A model generated the notes under the pieces. That model saw only the letters and a list, made by a program, of their open reading frames with translations, was not told where the DNA came from and ran no database searches. Positions 30,601 to 41,629 of a stretch of DNA of 64,000 bases are shown in pieces (position 1 is the stretch's first letter; the number at the start of each line of letters is the position of its first letter). The DNA comes from Breviolum minutum Mf 1.05b.01 (Eukaryota > Sar > Dinophyceae > Suessiales > Symbiodiniaceae): the NCBI GenBank assembly GCA_000507305.1, contig DF241174.1, forward strand, positions 1-64,000, read 5' to 3'. The translations under genes and the position numbers were made by a program.

Positions 30601-32264
30601 CAGTACACATGGTTTGCCACGTATTTCGCTTGGTTTTGGTTTGTTATTGTGCAGACGGTGAACGTTTTGCAGGGCATTCCTTTCCTTGGGCATTTCCTGG
30701 GTTCGAGAAGGTCGGGTTGGCGATGCTGCAAGTGATTGATGGTGAACAAAGCGGCGAATTGCTTGGTCTGTTGTGACGCGTATTTATCCAAGTCCAAAAA
30801 GCTGCTTCCATATATCAGGCGCTGGGCAGACATGGAGCTGTGTTGCTCTAGTCGCAGTCTTGGAAAACGAGAGACCTTTCGTACCACTGGCTCAATTGAC
30901 ACTGTGAAGAATGACCTGAACGCTCAAAGCGTCACGGACTAAGATGAAAAAATCATAGAAAATTGTTTGAAAGCACTGGAGGAACGACTTGAGAAAGATA
31001 GATATATCTATGTACATATTAATATACATGTATATATGTATATATATGTTTATACATATATATATATATATGTATACGTATATGTATATTTTGTCTAGAT
31101 TCAAACATATCCAGTGTTTTTATTTGTTTTTGACGTTGACGGTGACGCGAAACCGCTGAAACGTGGATGTGGCCAGGCCTTGAGAGTGATGCTTCTCTGC
31201 AACATCAATTTACCGGCATGTGCCTTCATGTGGATCCTTCATGTCCGCACAAGGCGCGGAACACGGAACCCCCCGAGGATTCAGTTGGAACCCGTTGTCT
31301 AACTGTCTAGCTATCAGTTTCCTTATTTTCCTTCTGAAACTCCAGCAGTAGCAGTCATGGAAGCTGCGGAAGCCGCAGTGTCACACAAGGGTGAAGTTTT
31401 GGACACAAACAGAATGGAAGATTGAAGGTAGGGCAAGAGTGCTGGGTATTTGCATGTTTTTGTACTCCGTTCCACTATCACTATCCCCTTCGCGAGATTG
31501 GTGGAAAAACTGATACGATCGGTAACATGACTGACGCACATGCAGATGGATCTTTTTCACGCGCAGGTGGTCTTGAGCGCTGAAAATAGCAGCTCTTGGG
31601 AGGCTGTGAGCATGGAAAACAACAATTGAATAATTGATGTGTAGATATATAGTGCGGCATGTGAATTGAGCTGGTGAGTTTCAAAGTATGAGATGGATAG
31701 TGTCAATTCCGATTGTGTCAAGACTACCAACTCTTCACATGACTTACTTCGTTTGGAAACTCTCGACTTTGCATCAGCGTTCTCAGCGTTGACCAGGTTC
31801 TTGCAGCCATTTGATGGGTGCCCCGGCCTTCCATTCACTTGTGTCTATTTTTTCAATCTATAGGTTCAATATGGTGTAATGAAGTCGTCAGGTCCACGGG
31901 AGATCTCTGCAAAACTTGTGTTTCTTTTGCAAAGTTGTGTAGTTAAAGTCAAGCTTATCCAAAGGATTTCTCAACTTGAAAAAAGCAATAACAAACAAAA
32001 AATAAAAGCACCTCGGGGTGGGTGCGGCCCTGAAAAGGGAACAAAGCGGAAAAAGCACATATATAACGTGCGAGCAAACATGCACTTATATAAGATGTGA
32101 CAAGCATGCGAAAAGGGAACATTTGCATTTTATTTGCAATTGTTTTTCTCCTTTTTTTGCACGTCATTGCGCTTGTTTTGCCGTTTTTGGTTGCAATTTT
32201 CTCTTTTTGACATTTTGCATGCTGTGTGAATGTTGCGGCATTTTTGTTTACTTAATTTTGCTAG

Positions 32265-32375
32265 AACAAGCAGTACAGCTTACCACACTGGCGAAACATC
32301 CAGAGCAACTTCGCAAGATTTTGAGTGATTTGATGGGATTTGTGCGTTCCAACTTGTTCGCCTCAGCCTCTTCAG
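32265..32375 (+). CDS. Probable exon, unidentified
   Basis: Bounded by CTAG (acceptor) and GGTACAG (donor, after TCTTCAG). Reads QAVQLTTLAKHPEQLRKILS and DLMGFVRSNLFASASS, an amphipathic helical segment. Phase 1 at the donor. Family unknown. Confidence 0.45.
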
Positions 32376-33734
32376 GTACAGAATCCAACCTTTCGTAGAG
32401 CGCCTGATTCGGGAGCAGTTGACAGCTGCATTGTACAGAAAAGCAGAGCCTGGGAGCAAGCCGAAGCCGAAGATCCATCAAGACATTAGCATCCTACCAG
32501 GTGCCAAAAAAGTCTAAGAAATGCTAAGAAAGATTTTTGTTCTTTTTTTTGATTTTCGTTTGCTGCCCAGCCCCGAAGCTGTGCTCAAGACTTGGAGGCT
32601 TGTGCCAGCTGCCCGCTCAACTACCCTTGGCATTTTCCCGCATCTCAGTGCGTGCGGCTGCGCTGGTTCGCAAATGTGGCAGTATGCAAAAGTGGCAAAT
32701 GATTGACTCACAACACTCAAGACCCTCAAGATCTCTTTCAAGTTTCTTTTGATGTAGAACGGGACGCGCTTTGTCTTCCATCGGGAATGTTTGAACCCGG
32801 CCTTTCCACAAGCTTAGCCTTCCGAAGTAGCTCCCAGAGGGGTGCTATGAACCTGCAGGGAGTGTGGATGGGTCCCCACAAGAATTCGAGCAACGTGCGC
32901 AGGGTCACTCCTGACTTTCCATTAAAGCGCAGGAAAAAATCGAGCTCTGTACTTTCATGAAGGCTACCTGAATACCTGGCATAGTAAGATTGTGCAAGTT
33001 GCGAGATCAAGAAGCAATGTGGTTTATCAACAACGATGTTGCTTTCAGATCTTCCTTGTCACAGCCAAACTGGCTGCATCCCCTGGCGTTTCCATGGCTC
33101 TGAGGCAAATGATAATCGTTTTGCAATAACTAAGCAACGCATGCAACTCTCCATCTTGGACAAGACAGCAACTGAAGCCACAGTTTAACATGACAACCAG
33201 ACTGTGTAACATGGTATGACATGATGTGATGTGGTGACTACGTCTTGTTCGTATTCGTTGCTGCCTCTCTTCTCTGAGCGATGCAGTAACTTGGTACCCC
33301 GATGTAGGTCTTGCTGCGATGCAGCCATGCCTCGGCTTTCTCGGATCCGACATAGGCAAGGATCGCTTTTTTTGGTCGAGGCATTGGGGCATGTGGATGC
33401 AGAACGCACCTGAAGCACCTGGCAGGTTGCAGCAGTTGCAAGAATCGTTGCAACAGTTGCAAGCTATGTCCGAGGCAGGTGTATTACAACCACAGGCCCA
33501 GAAGACTGGGAAGTGCACTTCAGAGTGATGAGAATAGCATAGAATATTTATCAGCGTCAGGCCATCCCGCCGGCCTGACATGTGCGGCTCTACCGCCACC
33601 AGCACCACATCAGTCCCAACACCAGCAGCGCCATCAGCACCAGTAGCAGGTATGCACTGACAGCCGCACCATTTTATAGCCCCAGCACCAGAAGAAGAAA
33701 CTCCATTGCCAGCAGCATGGCCAGAAGCACCACA

Positions 33735-33739
33735 AAAAG

Positions 33740-33771
<32 letters not shown>

Positions 33772-33825
33772 GCAACAACAGCAACCAGAGCAACATCAGC
33801 AACAACAGCAACAAGAGCAACAACT

Positions 33826-33859
<34 letters not shown>

Positions 33860-33865
33860 GAGCTC
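33735..33865 (+). repeat. CAACAG-type triplet-rich tract
   Basis: Imperfect (CAGCAACAA)n. In one frame it reads poly-Gln (QQQQQEQQLQQRQQRQQ), in another Asn/Ser, in the third Ala/Thr. It may lie in an exon with a Gln-rich stretch, since a small Gln-rich exon (about 33424-33478) precedes it, but no frame can be chosen. Confidence 0.6.
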
Positions 33866-35345
33866 CAGCTTAGACCATACAAGCAAAAGCACACTACAGA
33901 CAAGACATCCACCACCAAGCCGGACTTCACTAGAAACGCCGGCGGGTCAAAAATCCCAAACAGACTTCAAGACCCCGACGTCTCGAAGGTCATAAGCGAT
34001 GGTACTGGGTAGGATAGGATGGAAGTTTGTCTTTTAATGCTTCGAATGACGACTTTGAATTCATTCGAAGTGCACAAGTGTTGTGAGTGCAGATGACCCA
34101 TGGAAGCACGAGCACAGACCCACGGACCCACGGACATTCGAAGCCTCGAAGGCGGCAGCGACAGTGGGGCTTCGATCACTTGCCTCACTCTCGCTGGGTG
34201 CCGGCCGTCTCGGCCGTTTCGGCCGTTTCGGCCTCCAAGAGCTCCAGGTGAAGCGGAGTGGAAATATGTTGAAAGTGGATGAAACTGGTGGCGGTTCCAA
34301 CATGAAGTGACAGCCCAATGTGAAGTAAACGTGGAAGGTCAAGTCCAAAAACTTGAAAGTGCTTGGAACTTTGAGTAAAGTTTCATTCGTGTTCGTGTGA
34401 GCATTTTTTCCGCTCCACAGGTCACAGCGAGATGGATTCGCAGATTTGCTGAGGGAACTTGCTGAGGCATCTGGTCGACTGTTCACTCACCATGTTGGAA
34501 ATCACCACAGCACCGATAGCAACAAAAATTAGATATGCTTGTTTCATGTCTACCTCATATGTCTACGAGTGTTTTTCTTTTTTGTGTGTTTTCATTGATG
34601 TTTCTCTGTTTTTTTTTCCTCTTGTTTTTCTCAATGAGTTTTGATGTTTTCGCGTACATGGATCCTTGGCGGCAATTTGTGACTGAGGGCAGCAAAAGGC
34701 CACTTTCCAAACGGAAAGCGGTTTCATGCTTCAGTCGCCTTGGGCGATGTTTCTCGGCGTGAGATTTCGCATGGACGAAATAGTGTTACAGTGCCATGTA
34801 GTGCCATGTAGGTCTCCACCTGGGCATCAGGTCATGAAACAGGAGAGAGAGGGAGAGAGGTTTTTATTCAAAAGATGGACAGTGGCTCTTTCATGATCTT
34901 TCATGATCTTTCATTCTGAGTCTTTGCATGTCATCATTGCTTGTCCCCATTATGTCAGGACGGTTAGCTGGAGAACTCTGGATTCATGCAGATTCCACTC
35001 TTTCCATCCGAGGTTTGCAAAGGCCTTTGACGCGCCAAAGGTTGATTGATGTGCTTGGTTTAGTAAGGCGCTTGGAATCCTGGACAGCAGTTGTCGTGAG
35101 TTGTCGTGAGTTGTCGTGCTTGTCTTGTACAATCGGAGCTGTTTCAAACGCATTGAAGTTTTTGAGCTGACTCCACGATGTAAAGCAAGTCTTACAACCT
35201 TGGCGAAGAATCAATGCAAGAATCAAGATGCTCGTGGGGGGATCTATGTTGGATGAAATATTGGCAGAGACAACCCACTTCTACTTCTTTGGTTGATGAG
35301 CTTTCTTTCCCTAGCGCCGGTATCGCTTATCTTCAACTCCCTTAG

Positions 35346-35469
35346 TGAGTGCAGACCCGAGGATAGCTTGGCTATCAAAGATGAGCTTGACAGCCCATCT
35401 TTGAGAGCTGTCTTGGTTGCTGCTGTTTACCTGGTCAGCAAGTTCGGCAAGACACTCCATCAGCACAAG
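35346..35469 (+). CDS. Probable exon with GC donor
   Basis: Acceptor CCCTTAG at 35345, then ECRPEDSLAIKDELDSPSLR and AVLVAAVYLVSKFGKTLHQHK. The exon ends AAG with GCAAGT following, the consensus form of a GC-type donor, used more often in dinoflagellates than in most eukaryotes. The frame stays open beyond, so the donor is an inference from its fit. Confidence 0.4.
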
Positions 35470-36063
35470 GCAAGTGCATGGGCAAGTGTGGAGAACAAAG
35501 AAGGAACAAAGAAAGCACATCGGCACATCACAAAACAAAGTAACAAAAGTACAAGCTGCTTAAGCTTATGTAGAATATAAAACCTGGTTTTCACCTTTTG
35601 GCATCTTCTCAGTGTTGCAGTTTTAGAGTGTTTTTGGACAGTGTTTCATTTTTAGATCTATTCCGTTGCATTTCCGGCTTGCTACTTTTCTCTTTGACCC
35701 GACAGAAAGCCTACGCTATCATCGCTATCATGGTACAAGACTGCGCTCGAGCCTTTGACCGCTTGCTTCGCTGGGAAAAGGACAGGACTGACCGGACGAG
35801 CAAAGAATTGACCGGAGAAGGGAAATCTCTTTGATGAAGTGTCTGTGTTTACCGTGTTTCCGATTCCAAAGAACTTTGACAACTTGGCAAAAGCTTCGAT
35901 CTCCTCGTTTGATTTGCGTACTTTCCTGCCACATTCTCTTGACTCTCGACAGAGAAACTGCTACCCTTCTCCAATCAAAATTCAGATCTCAAACAATCCT
36001 CGACCTATGCAGAAGGACACCTCGTCGAAAAATGAAACCTTTGAACTCAAGCTCCAAATGCAG

Positions 36064-36189
36064 GCTACTGGCAGAGAGCTGGCAGATGTTGCATGGGCAT
36101 TAGCCAAATTGCAGCTTCTAGGGGTCGACTTCACTGGTGGTGAAGGAGCGAACACCACGATTGATGGCCAGATTAATCAGCGCTTCTGA
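36064..36189 (+). CDS. Probable terminal exon with OPR-like helical repeat
   Basis: After CAAATGCAG the frame reads ATGRELADVAWALAKLQLLG and then VDFTGGEGANTTID, ending at TGA 36187-36189 or at an earlier donor. The LADVAWALAKL pattern is the hallmark of octatricopeptide (OPR)/heptatricopeptide-type repeats, which bind organellar RNA in algae and are often followed by a RAP domain. A related segment lies at 36903. One or two repeats are not proof of the family. Confidence 0.45.
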   Translation, partial: ATGRELADVAWALAKLQLLGVDFTGGEGANTTIDGQINQRF

Positions 36190-36699
36190 AGCTTCCTTCA
36201 GTTTGCAAGCTTCAGGATGTCGGAATGTCACACTTGGCCAGGAATCTTTGCAGAACTTCAGAAGCGACTGACCCGTGCGAAGGCCGGGTGCAAGGGAGCT
36301 TGCATGTTTTTTTGTACAATGTTTGAGCTATATTTTCAAGAGATTTGCTGACACAAAATGAAGCAAAGCGACACCCGACATACCAATATACCGCTTCACA
36401 GCAACCTCGATGACTTGGAAGGCAGAGGACTTCTTGACTTCTGACCTTCGGTTGCTTGGCGAAGAGGGATTTGAAAAGGACATGCTGCATTTGCTTTCTG
36501 CACATGATGCCCTCGCTTGCAATGCAGTGCCCGAAATGCTCGAAAGCAGACATCTCCTGACATCTCCTGACACTTCCTCTCTTGCAACCGTTTGCACGGG
36601 ACGGACGGTTCTTAACCTTACTGATTCACTGGGTGAGGTCACACTTTGTCACGGCTCTCCTCAAAATGGGAGGAACCATCGTCCTATAACATGGGATTA

Positions 36700-36744
36700 A
36701 GGATGATTAAGGATGATTAAGGATGATTAAGGATGATTAAGGAC
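36700..36744 (+). repeat. AAGGATGATT decamer repeat
   Basis: Four to five exact head-to-tail copies of a 10-bp unit. Confidence 0.9.
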
Positions 36745-36902
36745 CCTTTTCTCTGGATAAAACACATGAGTGCACCATGTCACACAGTATCTAAATCTGA
36801 ATGCTTAGAATGTTCCTTACAGATGTGCCTTTCACACCTTTCACTCCTGTGCATTCCCGAGCTCAACTTGCACTGTGTCACTGTGTTTGTTGCGATTCTC
36901 AG

Positions 36903-37079
36903 GAAGCTCGTGTGGGCGTTAGCAGTGCGAGAGTCGTCAGAGACAGAACTCACTCCGCTGTTCAGACATCTTGGGAATGAATTGGCCAAGCGCCAGGAGC
37001 AGGGTGAAACGACAGAAATCCGACAGATAAGCAGATCAGCAGATCACATTGACAAGCTTTCAGAAGCACCGACTCATTG
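36903..37079 (+). CDS. Probable exon with second OPR-like segment
   Basis: After 'gattctcag' the frame reads KLVWALAVRESSETELTPLF and RHLGNELAKRQEQGETTEIR, open to a TGA at 37077-37079. LVWALAVRE resembles the 36064 segment (VAWALAKLQ), suggesting both belong to one helical-repeat gene. The intervening ~700 bp would include introns and other repeats that were not resolved. Confidence 0.4.
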
Positions 37080-37099
37080 ACCCATTCAATCCATGTGAG

Positions 37100-39660
37100 G
37101 TTTCCAAGAACAGTATATACATTTAAATACTATTCAAGCACTGGTGTCCTAACATGCCATATGATGTCATGACGTGTTGTAAGCATGTCATGCTAGTAGC
37201 TGGAAATCCTGCCATGTTCGAGTTGAGGTTCTCCCAATATAGATGATATATATCTGAACCACATGACATGATGTGATATATGATGTGCGATATGATACGA
37301 AAAGTAAGTCAGCTGGACATAAACATATTCTGCACATCATTTTCTAGGCATTGAGCCTGTTCAAAAGCCTCCTGTAGGACCTTCATGGTGCTGATGTGGC
37401 TACGATTGCCTTCTCTTACCAACTGGCAGGTTCGGAAAAGCTTTCATGAATTATCAGGCAGAATCTAGCCACATATCATATTCAGATTCCAGATTACTTT
37501 TTTAAAGCTGTTGTCATTGGTCCTTGCATACCTCCCCGTCCTCCACCCTTCTGTGACATCAGGCCCTCGTTTGCCAAACCACATTCTCCTCTTGAATCAA
37601 CATTCATCCCATATCAATACACCATCACGACGCTACATTTGTGAGGGTCACATCGGAGCACATGGTATGCTTCGGAGCTCGTGCTCAGCTCGTTAACTTC
37701 GTTAACTCGTTGGAGGCCAATGCCATGCGCCATTGTTTTGCGCTTTGGCAAAGCGATTGCCGCTGTGCGATCTCACAGCAGCAGGGCTGGCAAAGTTGGC
37801 AGCAGCCTTCGCAGGTAGGCTTTTTGAAAAATCGAGGCAGAAAATGCAAGCATGATCTTTCAATTCATAAATTCATGATCCAAGTTGTTTGGTAATCAAT
37901 TTTCCCAAATGAATCTTTGGTAAGCCACCTTTCCTTGTATCTCATTTTCCACTCTTGAAGCATTCCTCGCCTCTACTTTGCATGTCTATTTTGGCAGGTG
38001 TTGGATTCGAGGTGCTGAAGAACGAAGGCCAAGAAAACGCTCTGTGCACTGTAGAGAGTCTTTGTGAGATTTTTATGCATAAAAATCCTCTTAAGCCTGT
38101 AGGTTTCTTTCCTTTCCATAGATGCTTGGCCGAGTCCAACTAGAACCCTTGTCGCTTGTATCCCACATTCGTGCCAGATGTCCAGGTCATTGTCGTTGTT
38201 TGTAAGCTTTAGACAACCATCTTTAATCAGCTTTCGTTTCTCACGCTTGTCTCAACGCATGTGCAATGTGTCTCCCAGATGTTTGTGCAAGTTTCTGCAT
38301 TTGCGCTACGCCGCTACTTAATATGTATATCTTCATTCTTCGAATGATTTTTCATAATGACTTTGGTTCTCTCTCTCTCTCTGTACATATTCGCGTGTGC
38401 AGATGCACACAGTATTCACATACACTTGTATACATATCCATACATTATAAACCAACACGAGTTCCTGGCTCTGGGCCCAGGGCCCACAAGGCGTGCACAA
38501 GTCAGTTTAAGGAAGGAGCTGAAGGGCCTAAGATCCAAGAGAGAAGATAGCAGAGACGGTCTCCCCATCTTCGCCATGCTTCGGGATCACCTTGTGTTTT
38601 GAAACTACATGATCACGGCTGGCACTATGACTGAGATTTGAAACAACAGGTTTTTGGTTTGGAAGGAGCGGTTCAGAAAGGGTTCGGAAGGTTCCGAGGC
38701 TGGCCGTTGGGGGAAATCATTCACCACTTCTTTGCTCCCTTGAGCTTATTGAAGCCTGCTAGCTCTTGTTGGTACTATTTTGCTTCATTGTTTCTTTTGC
38801 GGAATCTTGCTGCTGTAGCGGTGCAATCGCATCCCAGTATTTGCATGTTTTAAACATGTTAAAACCTCCTGCTTGAATTTATTCACCTGCATCTTTCATC
38901 ATGTCACCTGCATCTTCAGATTCTTTTAAGCATGGCTTGTCCTGATCTGACATGGGTATCTTTTGGGTGTGTTCCTCGTGTGGAGGCGTCCGTCCTCTCC
39001 CCACCCCCTTGCACTTGTACTGTACCGTATTGGAAGTGCCTTGCCATCCATTTCTTAAACTAGTTATACTTGACACTGTCCCAGCACAGGGAATCTTATG
39101 ACATATCTTCAGCATTTGAAAGACATATGAAGTGGTAAAACAAACAAGAGCGGCAAAAGGAGTATGGAACAAAACAAGAGAGCAAATGGAAAAGAGAGAG
39201 CATCAAAAGGAGTGATGAAAAACAAAGGGACATGAAATACGAAGGGAGTTAAGCCGCAATGAGAGGGCATGAATGTATGTACAACTACGAAATGAGCAGG
39301 ACCCAGCGACAGAACATGAAAGAAGATAAGAAAGGGAACAAACCAGAGAAAAACAACTAAAGGACCTGTGAAAAAAGAAAGCGCGCTGACAGAACATGGA
39401 AGATTGTGAGCCAAAAAAGTAAAGGAAGACAACACACACACACATTTATGATCATTTACGTATATAATACGTACACTGTCTTTATGCTGTACTGTATATA
39501 TATATAGATATTATACATGCCGTGTATATATTCCGTGTATCTAGACGGCATGTAATACACACATTTTAGATACACACACATGAGCATGAGAGAAAGGAAG
39601 TGAATTCCAAGACAAAAGAAAAGAAAAGAAGGTTGACAGGAAAGGAGTGTAAAAAGGATC
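37100..39660. other. No gene assigned
   Basis: Low-complexity and AT-rich unique DNA, including short ATATAT and CACA runs near 37240, 38400 and 39430-39560. Open frames are short. A hydrophobic minus-strand ORF at 39109-39441 mirrors a purine-rich plus strand. Confidence 0.45.
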
Positions 39661-39669
39661 AAGTATGAA

Positions 39670-40552
39670 CCACATCTTGGGCTTCATCTTGAAATCTCTA
39701 GGCTAGAGATTTCACCAAAAAAGCTTTCTTNNNNNNNNNNNNNNNNNNNNNNNNNNNNNNNNNNNNNNNNNNNNNNNNNNNNNNNNNNNNNNNNNNNNNN
39801 NNNNNNNNNNNNNNNNNNNNNNNNNNNNNNNNNNNNNNNNNNNNNNNNNNNNNNNNNNNNNNNNNNNNNNNNNNNNNNNNNNNNNNNNNNNNNNNNNNNN
39901 NNNNNNNNNNNNNNNNNNNNNNNNNNNNNNNNNNNNNNNNNNNNNNNNNNNNNNNNNNNNNNNNNNNNNNNNNNNNNNNNNNNNNNNNNNNNNNNNNNNN
40001 NNNNNNNNNNNNNNNNNNNNNNNNNNNNNNNNNNNNNNNNNNNNNNNNNNNNNNNNNNNNNNNNNNNNNNNNNNNNNNNNNNNNNNNNNNNNNNNNNNNN
40101 NNNNNNNNNNNNNNNNNNNNNNNNNNNNNNNNNNNNNNNNNNNNNNNNNNNNNNNNNNNNNNNNNNNNNNNNNNNNNNNNNNNNNNNNNNNNNNNNNNNN
40201 NNNNNNNNNNNNNNNNNNNNNNNNNNNNNNNNNNNNNNNNNNNNNNNNNNNNNNNNNNNNNNNNNNNNNNNNNNNNNNNNNNNNNNNNNNNNNNNNNNNN
40301 NNNNNNNNTTCACCAAGAAAGCTTTCTTGACCCTATCTTGGCCACATCTTGGGCTTCAGCTTGAAATCTCTAGGCCAGAGATTTCAACAAGAAACCTTTC
40401 TTGACCCTATCTTGGCCACATCTGGGGCTTCATCTAGAAACCTCTAGGCTAGAGATTTCAGCAAGAAAGCTTTCTTGGTCCTATCTTGGCCACATCTTGG
40501 GCTTCATTTTGAAATCTCTAGGCTAGAGATTTCGCCAAGAAAGCTTTCTTGG
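39670..40552. repeat. 74-bp minisatellite carrying two palindromes per unit
   Basis: Units at 39670-39730 and four more after the gap (40309-40552). Each holds a ~20-bp near-palindrome AAATCTCTAGGCTAGAGATTT and a perfect 16-bp palindrome CAAGAAAGCTTTCTTG, separated by 'ccctatcttggccacatctt'. The 578-N gap probably contains more units and may have been caused by them. It sits ~200 bp upstream of the receptor-like gene. Confidence 0.85.
39731..40308. other. Assembly gap (578 N)
   Basis: Lies inside the palindromic minisatellite. Unknown content. Confidence 1.
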
Positions 40553-40775
40553 ATGTTTTCACGTTTGGTGCAAGTTGAAAAGGGGAGGAGGATTTTTAGC
40601 CATGCAAAATCCTGCTTTACTTGTCGAAACAAGACATAATAGACTTTTGATAGACATGACAACTGCCTCATACCATTAGTTGGCTAATGATGCTGCTGAG
40701 CTTTCTGTGGAGTTTCAGAAATCAGCTTGGGCTTTGAAGCAGTTCAAGTCGCGCAAAGTCGTGTGTTTTGAAGCC

Positions 40776-41629
40776 ATGGCGAACAACGCAGTGTGGACTA
40801 CCATTTTCCTGTTCTGCGTGTGCATCTCTGCGTCCGTGAAGATCCTCTTCACCGGGGACTACTTGGAGCAGCCCTATGAAAAACAGAACTTGTGGGGCAT
40901 AGGTTCTGCAGTTCTAGCCCTTCAAGCAGCTGAAGCAGCCATCAATCACACCATGAGCCTGGAGGCACATTTTGCTCATGTGGGAAGCCAGCCACTTGAA
41001 GTGGCTGAGACAATGCTAAACTTGCTCAACAAAGAGAAGCCTTGCATTGTGGTCGGAAATGAAGGCAGTGACAAGTCCAATATCTTGTTGAGCTACATTA
41101 CTTCGGGCCGAGGCATTCCCCAAGCGGTGGTTCGTGATCAAGCCATGACGATCCTCTACGATCCGGTGTCTAGCCCAACTTCTTGGATTGCCATTGGCCA
41201 GTACAGTGGTCCTGCTGGCATGGTGCCACCCTTCTTGACGTACGTGGCGGCCAGCTGGACTCGGGCAGCCCTGCTTCTCTCAACGGAGGTGGTGCATTTG
41301 AAGCCAACCTTCCAGAAGATGGCAAAGGACCAAGGCCTTTACCTTGATGTGCACTTCGCGGTGACCGGCTCCAATGAAAGTTTGAAGAGCACCATGCAGG
41401 CTCTGAAGAGCCAGAGGCACAGCATCATAGGGGCATTTCTGCCTCGTTTGCCGGTGGATGTTCGAATGACCTTCTACAACTCCGCAGTGGAGCAGGGTCT
41501 TGTTGCTGGGATTTGCTCTGATTTTGAATTCTTCCATGAATGCCCTTATTTGATAGCCTCCGGCAATCCCGCCGGCCCTTGCAGGCCGGGGATATCGGGC
41601 CAAATACTTTGGGTGGCTAGTAAAAGCCG
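40776..41629 (+). CDS. Receptor gene, exon with signal peptide and ligand-binding-like domain
   Basis: ATG 40776 begins MANNAVWTTIFLFCVCISAS, a typical signal peptide. The next ~250 residues (ILFTGDYLEQPYEKQNLWGI, later PCIVVGNEGSDKSN, WIAIGQYSGPAGMVPPF, ALKSQRHSIIGAFLPR) resemble a bilobed solute-binding or ANF-receptor type ectodomain with alternating strand and helix. NHT at residues 58-60 is a possible N-glycosylation site. The exon probably ends at GGTGGCTA before GTAAAAG (about 41629); the stop shortly after lies in the intron. The choice between ANF-like and OpuAC-like binding folds cannot be made by eye. Confidence 0.5.

Larger units (their letters stand above)
26900..37100 (+). other. 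Gene-bearing stretch with scattered small exons
   Basis: Over 10 kb without long ORFs, but with several short plus-strand open segments bounded by AG and GT/GC and having protein-like composition. The best are listed separately (27531, 32265, 35346, 36064, 36903). Others too weak to list: 27824 onward (ISKEPLGGVAGLLSEDLKAV), 28350-28450 (AAQKAQLVAPFDQHIWSQ), 29384-29510 (LAGKGSGLREKGGFVPNL) and 33424-33478 (LQQLQESLQQLQAMSE). Phases between them could not be tied together. One large gene or several are both possible. AT-rich (TA)n runs occur at 28465, 30500-30600 and 31000-31090. Confidence 0.4.

Noticed and set aside
30490-31090. TATA-rich runs as promoters
   Set aside because: These are (TA)n microsatellites; dinoflagellate genes generally lack TATA boxes and no transcription start is indicated.
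39109-39441. Hydrophobic minus-strand ORF (110 codons)
   Set aside because: Mirrors a purine-rich plus strand; Phe/Leu composition is a base-bias effect and no splice context is evident.
39670-40552. CRISPR array
   Set aside because: Units are contiguous with no unique spacers, the genome is eukaryotic, and both palindromes are inside the unit.
40680-40775. In-frame N-terminal extension of the receptor exon
   Set aside because: Begins with TTG directly after an AG; ATG 40776 gives a clear signal peptide. It may be 5' UTR or an upstream exon remnant.
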